Source: CAYWHE01 sp964458125 (GTDB taxonomy: Bacteria; Bacteroidota; Bacteroidia; AKYH767-A; OLB10). Taken from it: a stretch of DNA of 12,374 nucleotides. Both the position numbers and the translations under genes were made by a program. The stretch is from positions 1 to 12,374 of the forward strand of contig CAYWHE010000120.1 of the NCBI GenBank assembly GCA_964458125.1. The letters run 5' to 3'. The notes under the pieces were generated by a model. It worked only from the letters and a program-made list of their open reading frames with translations, had not been told where the DNA came from and did no database searches. This document shows positions 1 through 6,820 of this stretch, in pieces; position 1 is the stretch's first letter; every line of letters begins with the position of its first letter.

Positions 1-1449
1 AAGAGCCTGGCCCTGATGGAACTGCTCCTGAACAAAAAAAATTACCCCGAGGAAAAGGTCTGTAAAAAAATTTACGGGGACTTTGAAGCGGCAACTTTGA
101 AGACTTTTAATAAAATGCTTTTACGGCTGAAGGATAAAATCCATGAATTGCTGATTCTGGACATTAATATTTTCCGGAAAGATGCCCATGATGAACTGAC
201 CATGGCCGTGTCGCAGGTGCGTAAACTGCTTCTGCAGGTGAATGTGCTGGAAGGGAAGGCGCCGGCCCCGGAAGTGGTGCGCATGTATGACAAGATACAG
301 CAGGTGGCCCGGAAGTATGAACTGTATGATGAAATGCTGCTGGCTTTAACCGGAAGGATCAATTTTATGTCCCGCTGGACGGATGAAGCCGTTCATTTTG
401 AAAACCAGGCCGAGTTGTTGTTTTATGACCGTTGCAGGCATTCCCTGCTGAAGGCCCGCGATACCTATTCCAGACTGATGAGGCAACGAACGGGAAAACA
501 GTTGATGCCCGATGAAACGGTTTACAACAAAGCCATTGATGAACTTGAACATGAATACCGCTATACCCGTTCAGCTTCCATCGGACAGCTGCTGTACAGC
601 CTGATGAGCGATTACCAGCAGTCCACCCGGAATTATGATGCAGCTGAACATTCCTGCCAGCGACTGATATCACTTATCAGTGAAAACCCGGCTATTTACC
701 GGAATGAAAACATGACCAGGGCCTTTCTGGACCTGGCCACCATTGAACTCGCCCGTTGCCGCCTGAAACAGGCCGAAGCTGCCCTTCAGCGGGCCAGGGT
801 CTATGGCAAAGGCAATCCTTCACTGGAAACTGCCGATTTCGAAATTACCTTCCATACCCTTTTCTTAAAAGGGGAATTTGAAAAAACGGAACTTTGGATG
901 ACACAGATGGAGGAGCGGATTAAATCAGTGTCGGCCTGGTGGGCATCACGGTACAACTATTACCTGGCTGCGCTGAAAACGGTTTTAGGAAAAAAACATG
1001 AGGCCCTGCCCCTGCTGCAATTAACAGGAGACCTGGAAAAAGAAAGCACAGCGTGGAATGCAGGAATCCGCCTGATGGTGATCCTGAACCTGATGGAAGC
1101 CGAAAAACTGGATGCCGTGGAATCTCATATTGAAAATTTCCGCAAATACCTCGAACGCTCGGCCAGAAATGGATTTGTTTCCGAACGAAATCTTCTTATT
1201 GTTAAGGTATTGGGAAAGCTTGCCAACGACAGTTTTGATTTTCGCCTGCTGGCCATGCGTGAGAAAAGTAATCTGGATCTGTTGGAAAGCAACGTCCCCA
1301 ACCTGGCATGGCAGCCATTATCACCGGAACTTATCCTCTTTTCGATCTGGGTCAGAGCGAAGGCGAAAAACCTTGATTATGGCAAACTGGTACTGGAATG
1401 GATGGATGGAAACCGGTCCACCCCCGCTGCCCTGACTCTTTTCAGTTAA
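1..1449 (+). CDS. Helical-repeat protein of unknown function, 5' end outside the window
   Basis: The frame is open from base 1 (K S L A L before the first Met at 16), so the true start probably lies upstream and this is a C-terminal fragment of at least 482 residues. The visible part is almost wholly alpha-helical and soluble, with no signal peptide or membrane segment. Between about residues 185 and 340 (counting from the Met at 16) there are helix pairs with TPR-like spacing, for example YDAAEHSCQRLISLI and LKQAEAALQRARVYG. The N-terminal part has a basic, Leu-rich stretch (KMLLRLKDKIHELLILDIN). No catalytic motif was seen. I recognise it only as resembling uncharacterised Bacteroidota proteins, and a scaffold or protein-protein interaction role is inference from the repeats alone. 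It is convergent with the DUF2520 gene and shares no operon with anything in view. It ends with TAA at 1447-1449. Confidence 0.75.
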   Translation, partial: KSLALMELLLNKKNYPEEKVCKKIYGDFEAATLKTFNKMLLRLKDKIHELLILDINIFRKDAHDELTMAVSQVRKLLLQVNVLEGKAPAPEVVRMYDKIQQVARKYELYDEMLLALTGRINFMSRWTDEAVHFENQAELLFYDRCRHSLLKARDTYSRLMRQRTGKQLMPDETVYNKAIDELEHEYRYTRSASIGQLLYSLMSDYQQSTRNYDAAEHSCQRLISLISENPAIYRNENMTRAFLDLATIELARCRLKQAEAALQRARVYGKGNPSLETADFEITFHTLFLKGEFEKTELWMTQMEERIKSVSAWWASRYNYYLAALKTVLGKKHEALPLLQLTGDLEKESTAWNAGIRLMVILNLMEAEKLDAVESHIENFRKYLERSARNGFVSERNLLIVKVLGKLANDSFDFRLLAMREKSNLDLLESNVPNLAWQPLSPELILFSIWVRAKAKNLDYGKLVLEWMDGNRSTPAALTLFS

Positions 1450-1775
1450 GTCTGCCCTAAATGGCTTTCAGAATGCCCTGACCATATTACTTACCTGGTA
1501 TTGTTCCCTGGTTCTTGAACGGAAATGCTCCATTTGTTCCGGTTGTTTGCAGCTAATAAAATTAAATCAATTGTTGAGGTTATAAATTAGGTTAAGTAAA
1601 TTATTTTATATTATTGATTTATAAAATATTATAAGAAAAATTTAATACTATTGATTCTTACTTACAGTTATATATTATAAAACATTGATCATTAAGTAGT
1701 AATAATAATAATATTAAATTATTACTTTAATTAAATTTTTTTCTCTTCTTTAATAATTTCAAATAATAAATGATA

Positions 1776-1803
1776 TTGTATTGATCTTAAGCAATTAGCA
1801 TTG
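1776..1803 (+). promoter_or_regulatory. Weak candidate promoter in AT-rich gap
   Basis: TTG at 1776-1778 is followed after 17 nt by TAGCATTG at 1796-1803, one mismatch from the Bacteroidota -7 consensus TAnnTTTG. A transcript from here would run about 125-130 nt to the terminator at 1909-1940. In DNA this AT-rich such near-matches arise easily by chance, so confidence is low. Confidence 0.2.
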
Positions 1804-1908
1804 TTGTCAATAAATTTTTTTTTAAAACTCTTTTAAATTGAAGGGAAACTTATTTCCTTTACATCGTTAATTGGTTAATTGCTTTCCTTAAACACCTATT
1901 TGAATAGG

Positions 1909-1940
1909 CCGGTCCTTCTAAACGGGGCCGGTTTTTTTTT
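1909..1940 (+). terminator. Rho-independent terminator, rightward
   Basis: CCGGTCC (1909-1915) pairs with GGGCCGG (1925-1931) across a 9-nt loop, giving a 7-bp stem with one G-U pair. Nine T residues follow directly (1932-1940). The T-tract lies only on the + strand, so it stops rightward transcription, either read-through from the helical-repeat gene 460 nt upstream or a short transcript starting inside the gap. It sits 4 nt from the stop codon of the opposing DUF2520 gene and so also protects that gene from antisense transcription. Confidence 0.8.
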
Positions 1941-1944
1941 GAAA

Positions 1945-2721
1945 TTACCTGTTAAGCGGATATTGATGTAAAATGGCATCTGTCAGCAGCCGATAAATTT
2001 TAGAACGGGTTGGGTGCTGATGCAACAGATCAAGGTGTTTCTGAATGGCTTGCTTATCATGCCTGATGGCGGGTCCTGTCTGTGATAAGGAAGGTGAATG
2101 GTTCTGCAGGTTTTTTGCGGCAGTCAGGATGATGGGTTTAAGCAGTTCAAAGGGAAGCTTATTTTCCGCCAGTATTTCTTCGGCAACGGTAAACAGATAA
2201 TTGCTGAAGTTATTGGCAAAAACGGCCGCCAGGTGCAGTTCCTGCCGTTGCCTGCTGTTGATATGATATACCGCCCCGCTGATGGAAGATGCCAGTTGTT
2301 CCAGATACTTCATATCCGTTTTATGGAAAGATTCAAGACAAAATGGCGTGGTTTTCAGATTGATCCGGCTGTTCTTTGAAAACGTCTGAAGTGGATAAAA
2401 TACCCCGCAATGCCTGTGGTGCTTTTTTAAAACCTGCAGGCTGGCGCTTCCGGAAGTATGAACCACCAGGCAGTTGATGGTTTTAAAATGTGCCGATACG
2501 GCGCTAATGGCATCATCCTTTACGGCAATGATCAGAATATCCGGTTTCCAGGAGGATACCGGCTTCAACGAATCCCAATAAACAGCATTCAGTTTGCCGG
2601 CAAGAGCTTTCGCTTTTCCTGCATCCCTGCCATAAACCCAGGTGATCCTGTGACCGGCTTTCAAAAGAGCCTTCCCCAGGGTTTGGGCAACATTTCCGGT
2701 TCCTGCCAGCGCTAAGTTCAT
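1945..2721 (-). CDS. Rossmann-like NAD(P)-binding DUF2520 protein
   Basis: A 258-residue soluble protein with an N-terminal Rossmann fold. The dinucleotide-binding loop is GTGNVA at residues 7-12 and VHTSGS lies at 87-92. The second half is the helical DUF2520 domain, with the conserved segments GVFYPLQTFS (106-115), HLAAVFANNFSN (163-174) and QTGPAIRHD (214-222). The architecture resembles pyrroline-5-carboxylate reductase and ketopantoate reductase, so an NAD(P)-dependent oxidoreductase is likely, but the substrate is unknown and I name none. The ATG at 2719-2721 is the only good start, because the glycine-rich loop begins just six residues later. It is on the same strand as the ccm cluster, 165 nt beyond ccmF, with a probable terminator and a second hairpin between. 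It is therefore probably a separate unit, although no clear promoter was seen. Confidence 0.9.
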   Translation of the reverse strand: MNLALAGTGNVAQTLGKALLKAGHRITWVYGRDAGKAKALAGKLNAVYWDSLKPVSSWKPDILIIAVKDDAISAVSAHFKTINCLVVHTSGSASLQVLKKHHRHCGVFYPLQTFSKNSRINLKTTPFCLESFHKTDMKYLEQLASSISGAVYHINSRQRQELHLAAVFANNFSNYLFTVAEEILAENKLPFELLKPIILTAAKNLQNHSPSLSQTGPAIRHDKQAIQKHLDLLHQHPTRSKIYRLLTDAILHQYPLNR

Positions 2722-2796
2722 GTCATAAATCCAGGCCGGGCATGTTCCCGGTAAATTGATCTTATAGCATTGATTTACGGTACCCTCTTCCGGATA

Positions 2797-2832
2797 CCCC
2801 GACTTTTTCTACAAAAAGTTATTCGGATCGGG
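2797..2832. repeat. Intergenic inverted repeat (long hairpin)
   Basis: A perfect 7-bp inverted repeat (ACTTTTT 2802-2808, AAAAAGT 2813-2819) closes a CTAC loop. A second, outer arm pairs CCCGA (2798-2802) with TCGGG (2828-2832), with an unpaired stretch TATTCGGA on one side. Four T residues follow on the + strand, but no rightward gene needs a terminator here. It sits in the 5' flank of the DUF2520 gene, so its role may be leader structure or a small repeated element. Confidence 0.45.
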
Positions 2833-2860
2833 TTTTCCTGAAAGCTTTCCGCTATAAAAT

Positions 2861-2881
2861 TAAAAAAAAGCCGGCACCGGA
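2861..2881 (-). terminator. Probable terminator of the ccm operon
   Basis: Read on the - strand, six bases after the ccmF stop codon begins CCGGTGCCGG, then C and eight T residues and a further AT-rich stretch. The hairpin is short (4 bp with a tight loop, or GGC/GCC alternatives reaching back into the end of ccmF with one bulge). The U-tract is strong. The position directly after the last ccm gene supports the call. Confidence 0.5.
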
Positions 2882-2886
2882 AAAAA

Positions 2887-5307
2887 TCAGGCCTTTTTAT
2901 TCTCCCTGATTCTTTTGGTTATGGCGATCAGGGTGCCGATTATCATCAGCATACAGCCTGTCCAGAGGATATTGATCTGCGGAAAAATGATGGCCTTCAT
3001 AATGACAAATTCCTTTTTATTTGATTTCTTTTCGGTAACGCCGATTTCCAGTTTACCGGTTTCCGGGATGATTTTCTGGAAATTAAACCGAACACCCAAA
3101 TCCTCAATTTCAGCCATTTTGGTAAACACCTGGTTTTCCCTGACCACAAACACCGGCTCGGCCCGGTATTGCTTTTTGTTCACATCAACAACGGTGAGAA
3201 TTACCCCGACTGCCAGGTCCTCTTCTTTCAGGTCCAGTTCATTCCGGTCAACATCCTTGTTCAGTGCCGAAACAACCACCAGACTGTTGCTTGTCGTGAA
3301 GGTATCACCCACGGCAACGGTTTTCACAACCGGCTGAGTAAAGCCACCTTCCGTTTCATCCGGTTTCACGCTTTCCAGGTCGGCATAGGTGATATGCGTA
3401 TATAAATCCTTATCCCAGAAACGCCTGGTATCGGGTTCGGAAACATTGCCCATCCGTTCATTTAACTGGACTACGGGTTTCAGTGAAAAGGCCTTTTCCA
3501 GTTTGCCTGTTTCGGGATTGGCCTTAAAATATTCAATTTCATAATAGACATTGACCCCTTCCTTCTGCTTACCTTTATAGGTTACAAAATACTGACCCAT
3601 GCCCAGGGTATCACCCATAGCCAGCATGATGTTTTCGTCGTTCGGAAAGTCCTTACCCAGATTCACGTTAAGCCTGTTCCTGGAGATGACTTCGCTTTTG
3701 GTATTGGAAATTAATGCCCCGAGCAGGATCATCGCTATGCCGGTATGGGCAATGGAAGCGCCGCTGTGGGGAAGCCGGCCCTTAAGGATGCGAATCATAT
3801 AGTCGGCATTGGCCACGATGCCAAATACCGAAGCAAACAGGAGCACCACATACTGGTAACGGGCGAAATCAAAAACGAAATAAAGGAGTACCGTCAGCAG
3901 AACGGAGATGCTGAACGACAAGGCGATTCTTTTCAGGAAGAATGCCGGTTCGGTATGCTTAAATTTAAAAAATTGCCCGATGGCCAGAAACATGCAAATC
4001 ACAGCTCCGATGGGGATCTGCCAGGAATTATAGTACTCCACCGGTTTGGCCGGGGGGGCCATGGAGGTTCCGAATATTTTATTGATCACCGGTATGGAGG
4101 TGGTAAAGGTGATCTGTATGCAGGAAATAACCAGCACCAGCATGCCCATAAACATCCAGAACTCCCTGGAGTAAATGCTGTCCTCTTGCCTGTTGTCGCC
4201 CATCTTCCTTCTGTTGAGGAGGTACAAAACCAGCGCTGCAACGGTGAAGAAACCCATGTATAAAAGCAGCTGCCCCGACATGCCCAGATCGGTAAACGCA
4301 TGAACGGAACTGTCGCCCAGGATACCGCTGCGGGTGAGAAAGGTGGAGTATAATATCAGGATGAAGCTGACGATGATGAGGATAAAACAACTTCGGAGGG
4401 AATGGCCGTTTTTCCGGTAGATCAGCATCACATGGGCTCCCCCGGCAAAGGTCAGCCAGGGCACGAGTGATGCATTTTCAACCGGGTCCCAGGCCCAGAA
4501 ACCGCCAAAGCTCAATGCTTCATAGGCCCAGGCTGCACCCATCAGGATTCCCGCACCCAGGATCATCACTCCAAAAAAAGTATAAGGCAAAGCAGGGCGG
4601 ACCCATTCCTTGATTCGGCCGGTCATTAAACCTCCCATCGCATACGCAAAGGGAACCACAGTTGAGGCGAATCCCAGGAACAGCGTGGGCGGATGAATCA
4701 CCATCCAGTAGTTCTGTAAGAGGGGGTTCAGTCCCCGTCCATCATTGAGCCTGGACAGGTAATCCGGCATTTGTGTAAACGGCAGGCTGGCCATATCGGG
4801 ATGCTCCCGTAACAACACAAAAGGATTGCTTCCGACCTTGTATCCCAGCACATAAACGCCCAAAACCATGGAGGAAAGGAACACCTGCACCATAGCCACC
4901 ACCGACATCACTGGGGCTTCCCAATCACCGCCCGAACGGATGATGAACAGGGAAAGGACAACATGCCAGAACGTCCACAAAAGGAAACTGCCTTCCTGGC
5001 CTTCCCAGAAACAGGCAAAAATATACTTCACCGGGAGAATGGTGGAGGAATGCTGCCAGACATAATAATATTCGAAACGGTGATTGTAAATCAGGTAATA
5101 CATAGTGGCAAAAATACCCGCCACGGCCAGTCCATGTATATAAAAGGAGGTGCGGGCAAGCGATCGCCAGCCGGAGGTTTCAACCGGATTTTTAAAGGCG
5201 AAATAATACGAAATGGCTGAAAGCAGGGCGCCGGTAAAGGCCAGGATGACAAACAGGTTGCCTATTTTGCCCAAAAGCAGGTTTTCTCCAACGTATTGAA
5301 TGGTCAT
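2887..5307 (-). CDS. ccmF: CcmF-type cytochrome c heme lyase
   Basis: This large inner-membrane protein covalently attaches heme, delivered by CcmE, to CxxCH apocytochromes in the periplasm (System I). It has 806 residues and about 14-16 predicted membrane segments. The WWD heme-binding motif is FGGFWAWDPVENAS at 267-280. The four family histidines are all identifiable: H205 in IHPPTLF, H292 after the WWD helix, H336 in SSVHAF and H521 in IAHTGIAM. They correspond in context to E. coli CcmF H173, H261, H303 and H491. After the helix at about 515-535 comes a periplasmic domain (about 540-770) with an Asp/Glu-rich beta character, then a last helix (778-798) and a basic tail. The protein is about 160 residues longer than E. 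coli CcmF (about 650), the extra length being mainly this domain. The ATG overlaps the ccmE stop codon (ATGA), implying translational coupling. It is the last gene of the ccm cluster. Bacteroidota annotations often call such proteins CcsA; gene order beside ccmE favours CcmF. Confidence 0.93.
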   Translation of the reverse strand: MTIQYVGENLLLGKIGNLFVILAFTGALLSAISYYFAFKNPVETSGWRSLARTSFYIHGLAVAGIFATMYYLIYNHRFEYYYVWQHSSTILPVKYIFACFWEGQEGSFLLWTFWHVVLSLFIIRSGGDWEAPVMSVVAMVQVFLSSMVLGVYVLGYKVGSNPFVLLREHPDMASLPFTQMPDYLSRLNDGRGLNPLLQNYWMVIHPPTLFLGFASTVVPFAYAMGGLMTGRIKEWVRPALPYTFFGVMILGAGILMGAAWAYEALSFGGFWAWDPVENASLVPWLTFAGGAHVMLIYRKNGHSLRSCFILIIVSFILILYSTFLTRSGILGDSSVHAFTDLGMSGQLLLYMGFFTVAALVLYLLNRRKMGDNRQEDSIYSREFWMFMGMLVLVISCIQITFTTSIPVINKIFGTSMAPPAKPVEYYNSWQIPIGAVICMFLAIGQFFKFKHTEPAFFLKRIALSFSISVLLTVLLYFVFDFARYQYVVLLFASVFGIVANADYMIRILKGRLPHSGASIAHTGIAMILLGALISNTKSEVISRNRLNVNLGKDFPNDENIMLAMGDTLGMGQYFVTYKGKQKEGVNVYYEIEYFKANPETGKLEKAFSLKPVVQLNERMGNVSEPDTRRFWDKDLYTHITYADLESVKPDETEGGFTQPVVKTVAVGDTFTTSNSLVVVSALNKDVDRNELDLKEEDLAVGVILTVVDVNKKQYRAEPVFVVRENQVFTKMAEIEDLGVRFNFQKIIPETGKLEIGVTEKKSNKKEFVIMKAIIFPQINILWTGCMLMIIGTLIAITKRIRENKKA

Positions 5308-5708
5308 GAATTGGGAGTCAACTGTTGCTGCTGGGGTGTGTTACCGTTGTATTTGGAAGGACATTTCATGAGGATGTCGGAGGCATGAAACTCTTCACCG
5401 GCCGATTTCCCTACAATGACTATCTGTTCGGCCTTTTCAAAGTCCTGGGGACGGCTGTTGTTATACACCACTTTTTTGACCTCCCCGGTCATGTCCTTCA
5501 GGTAAAAGGTAAAAATGTTGGCATTCACTTCCGGGTTGTACACCTGTTCCATGTCCTTATCCAGTTTTCCGACTACATGATATACGGCGCCGGGATGCGC
5601 ATCTGCTGTTTTAAAATCTGCATACGTACTCGAATTACTGATGGTACTGATGATGGCAGCCAAAGCAAGGGCAATGATAACGATTCCGATGATGTGTATT
5701 TTTTTCAT
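5304..5708 (-). CDS. ccmE: CcmE heme chaperone, cysteine-type (CxxxY)
   Basis: CcmE is a periplasmic, membrane-anchored chaperone that binds heme covalently after CcmC/CcmB action and hands it to CcmF. This one has 134 residues. One N-terminal anchor helix (residues 5-22) is followed by a small beta-barrel (about 30-112) with the family segments AVYHVVGKL, IFTFYLKD and IVIVGKSAG. The flexible tail is Gln-rich (QQQQ). The heme-binding motif, classically HDENY (His-x-x-x-Tyr), here reads CPSKY, with C116 at bases 5361-5363 and Y120 at 5349-5351, preceded by FHASDILMK. This is the known cysteine variant of CcmE, reported from some archaea and sulfate reducers. It lies 85 nt downstream of ccmD and overlaps ccmF by 4 nt. 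The length fits the family (about 130-160). The start ATG precedes a basic MKK and the anchor helix. Confidence 0.92.
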   Translation of the reverse strand: MKKIHIIGIVIIALALAAIISTISNSSTYADFKTADAHPGAVYHVVGKLDKDMEQVYNPEVNANIFTFYLKDMTGEVKKVVYNNSRPQDFEKAEQIVIVGKSAGEEFHASDILMKCPSKYNGNTPQQQQLTPNS

Positions 5709-5793
5709 ATTGGACCACCTGTTTCATCCGCCGGATACCTGACAGGTTATTTTTTTGCTGTTTTAAGATCTGAATGAAGAACGGGATGCCGGG

Positions 5794-6024
5794 TTAATTG
5801 TTTTTTTCTTTGATCCGTTTTTCGAGTTTTGCTAATTTCCGGTCGAGCCATACCAGATAGAGGGAGAGGCCTGAAAAAACGATGCACATGACGGCCACCA
5901 CCACGTAAATTTTTCCATCTGAGCGCATGCGGTCCGCCATTTCAACATCGCCGGCCGCCTGCGAAAAGGCCCGGGTGGTAAGGCCTGCTATTACCGACAA
6001 GGCCATCATTAGTTTTTTTTTCAT
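5794..6024 (-). CDS. ccmD: CcmD family small membrane protein
   Basis: A 76-residue protein starting at the ATG of MKKKLMM; four codons upstream lies only an in-frame TTG. An N-terminal hydrophobic segment ending in AFSQA (residues 5-22) looks like a signal peptide. A single membrane helix follows (about 40-58), then the CcmD signature tail LVWLDRKLAKLEKRIKE, a charged amphipathic cytoplasmic helix. CcmD-type proteins bind the CcmABC complex and are needed to release holo-CcmE. The added signal-peptide-like N terminus is typical of the alternative CcmD family of Bacteroidota and differs from the roughly 70-residue single-helix E. coli protein. It lies 31 nt after ccmC (from the ATG) and 85 nt before ccmE. 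The assignment rests on the tail motif plus position. Confidence 0.85.
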   Translation of the reverse strand: MKKKLMMALSVIAGLTTRAFSQAAGDVEMADRMRSDGKIYVVVAVMCIVFSGLSLYLVWLDRKLAKLEKRIKEKNN

Positions 6025-6055
6025 AACAAACGGCAATTCAATCCATAATATGATG

Positions 6056-6712
6056 TTAACGGATCAACTGATCTTTTAAACTTACGATCCGGATCCGGAT
6101 CTGTATGAGCCAGGCACCCATTAATATCCAGCCGATGACGGCAGGATAAAAAACCAGGCGCATGGTCTTGTCCAGGTCATACTTGCCAAAGCCTGGATTA
6201 CCCCCGTTTCCGGGATGAAGGGAATCGACCATGCGGGGCAGGATCATGATGAAAACGAACATCATCACGAGGGCAAAAATATTATAAACCGCTGCAACAC
6301 GGGCTCTTTTCTGTTCATCATCCATCGAGTTCCGGAGCAGGAAATAGGCTGAATACACCAGCATGGTTCCGGCTGCACCATTTAGTTTCGCATCGTTTAC
6401 CCAGGGCGCACCCCAGGTGTAATTGGCCCATACCATGCCGGTCAGCAGACCCAGGCAGCCAAAGAGCATACCCACTTTGGCCGACTCCACCGCCACCACG
6501 TCATGTTTCATCTGAAAACCAGACAGGTAACGGATGCTGTGGTAAAGCGAAACAAGAAAAACAGCCATCATGGCAAACCACATGGTCACATGGAAATACA
6601 GGTTCCGGATGGTTTCATGCAGGATGGGAAGCCGGGGTACCTGGAACAGAAGCCCCCCGACAATGCTGTAAAGCACCAGCAAAACAGCAAGTAATTTCCA
6701 CCAGTTTTTCAA
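6056..6712 (-). CDS. ccmC: CcmC-type heme delivery protein
   Basis: This inner-membrane protein presents heme at the periplasmic face and loads it on CcmE. It has about 218 residues and six membrane helices. Numbering from the start chosen here, the two axial histidines are H41 (YFHVTMWFAMM) and H166 (SLHPGNGG), matching E. coli H60 and H184 in context. The tryptophan-rich motif lies between them at about 95-113, as WANYTWGAPWVNDAKLNGA. The E. coli form is WGTWWVWD, so the second and third aromatic positions are replaced (WGAPWVND). No ATG can serve as start. The frame has an in-frame stop 30 nt upstream of the TTG at 6719-6721, and the first internal ATG would remove helix 1. The TTG at 6710-6712 gives M-KNWWK, a natural CcmC N terminus, and the TTG at 6719-6721 adds three residues. 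The gene lies about 100 nt after ccmB; that gap holds a 5-bp hairpin (6784-6797) without a T-tract. Confidence 0.9.
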   Translation of the reverse strand: MKNWWKLLAVLLVLYSIVGGLLFQVPRLPILHETIRNLYFHVTMWFAMMAVFLVSLYHSIRYLSGFQMKHDVVAVESAKVGMLFGCLGLLTGMVWANYTWGAPWVNDAKLNGAAGTMLVYSAYFLLRNSMDDEQKRARVAAVYNIFALVMMFVFIMILPRMVDSLHPGNGGNPGFGKYDLDKTMRLVFYPAVIGWILMGAWLIQIRIRIVSLKDQLIR

Positions 6713-6820
6713 GTAATGCAAGTGTTTAAGCCCTGGAAAGGAATCATGTCATACATATAATCCGGGCAGGATCAGGCAAGTTTCCGGCTTGGGCCGGGAT
6801 CAATAAAATGCCATCAATTT

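Larger units (their letters stand above)
1450..1944. other. Convergent intergenic region with very AT-rich core
   Basis: This gap lies between the 3' ends of two convergent genes and holds no supportable ORF. Bases 1450-1545 have ordinary composition. From about 1550 to 1840 the sequence is almost entirely A and T, including a TAATAATAATAATAATATTAA run near 1699. The right-hand part is structured. An 8-bp hairpin with one wobble pair lies at 1841-1860 (AAGGGAAA-CTTA-TTTCCTTT), and a perfect tandem 8-mer (GTTAATTG twice) at 1866-1881. A small hairpin at 1895-1908 (CCTATT-TG-AATAGG) is followed by a terminator. A small RNA is possible but unproven. Confidence 0.7.

Noticed and set aside
1550..1800. 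AT-rich stretch as a replication origin or phage attachment site
   Set aside because: No DnaA-box cluster, no dnaA or gidA neighbours, no integrase and no flanking direct repeats were seen.
3745..4263. 172-residue open frame on the + strand opposite ccmF
   Set aside because: It is antisense to a well-supported membrane protein gene, is His/Gly/Asn-rich as expected for a reverse-complement shadow, and has no recognisable domain.
5737..5747. ACCTGACAGGT, odd palindrome between ccmD and ccmE
   Set aside because: The arms are only 4-5 bp and it is inside an operon; without conservation data it cannot be separated from chance.
6784..6797. CCGGC-TTGG-GCCGG hairpin between ccmB and ccmC as a terminator
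   Set aside because: No T-tract follows on either strand, and a terminator inside the ccm cluster is unlikely; it may only affect mRNA stability.
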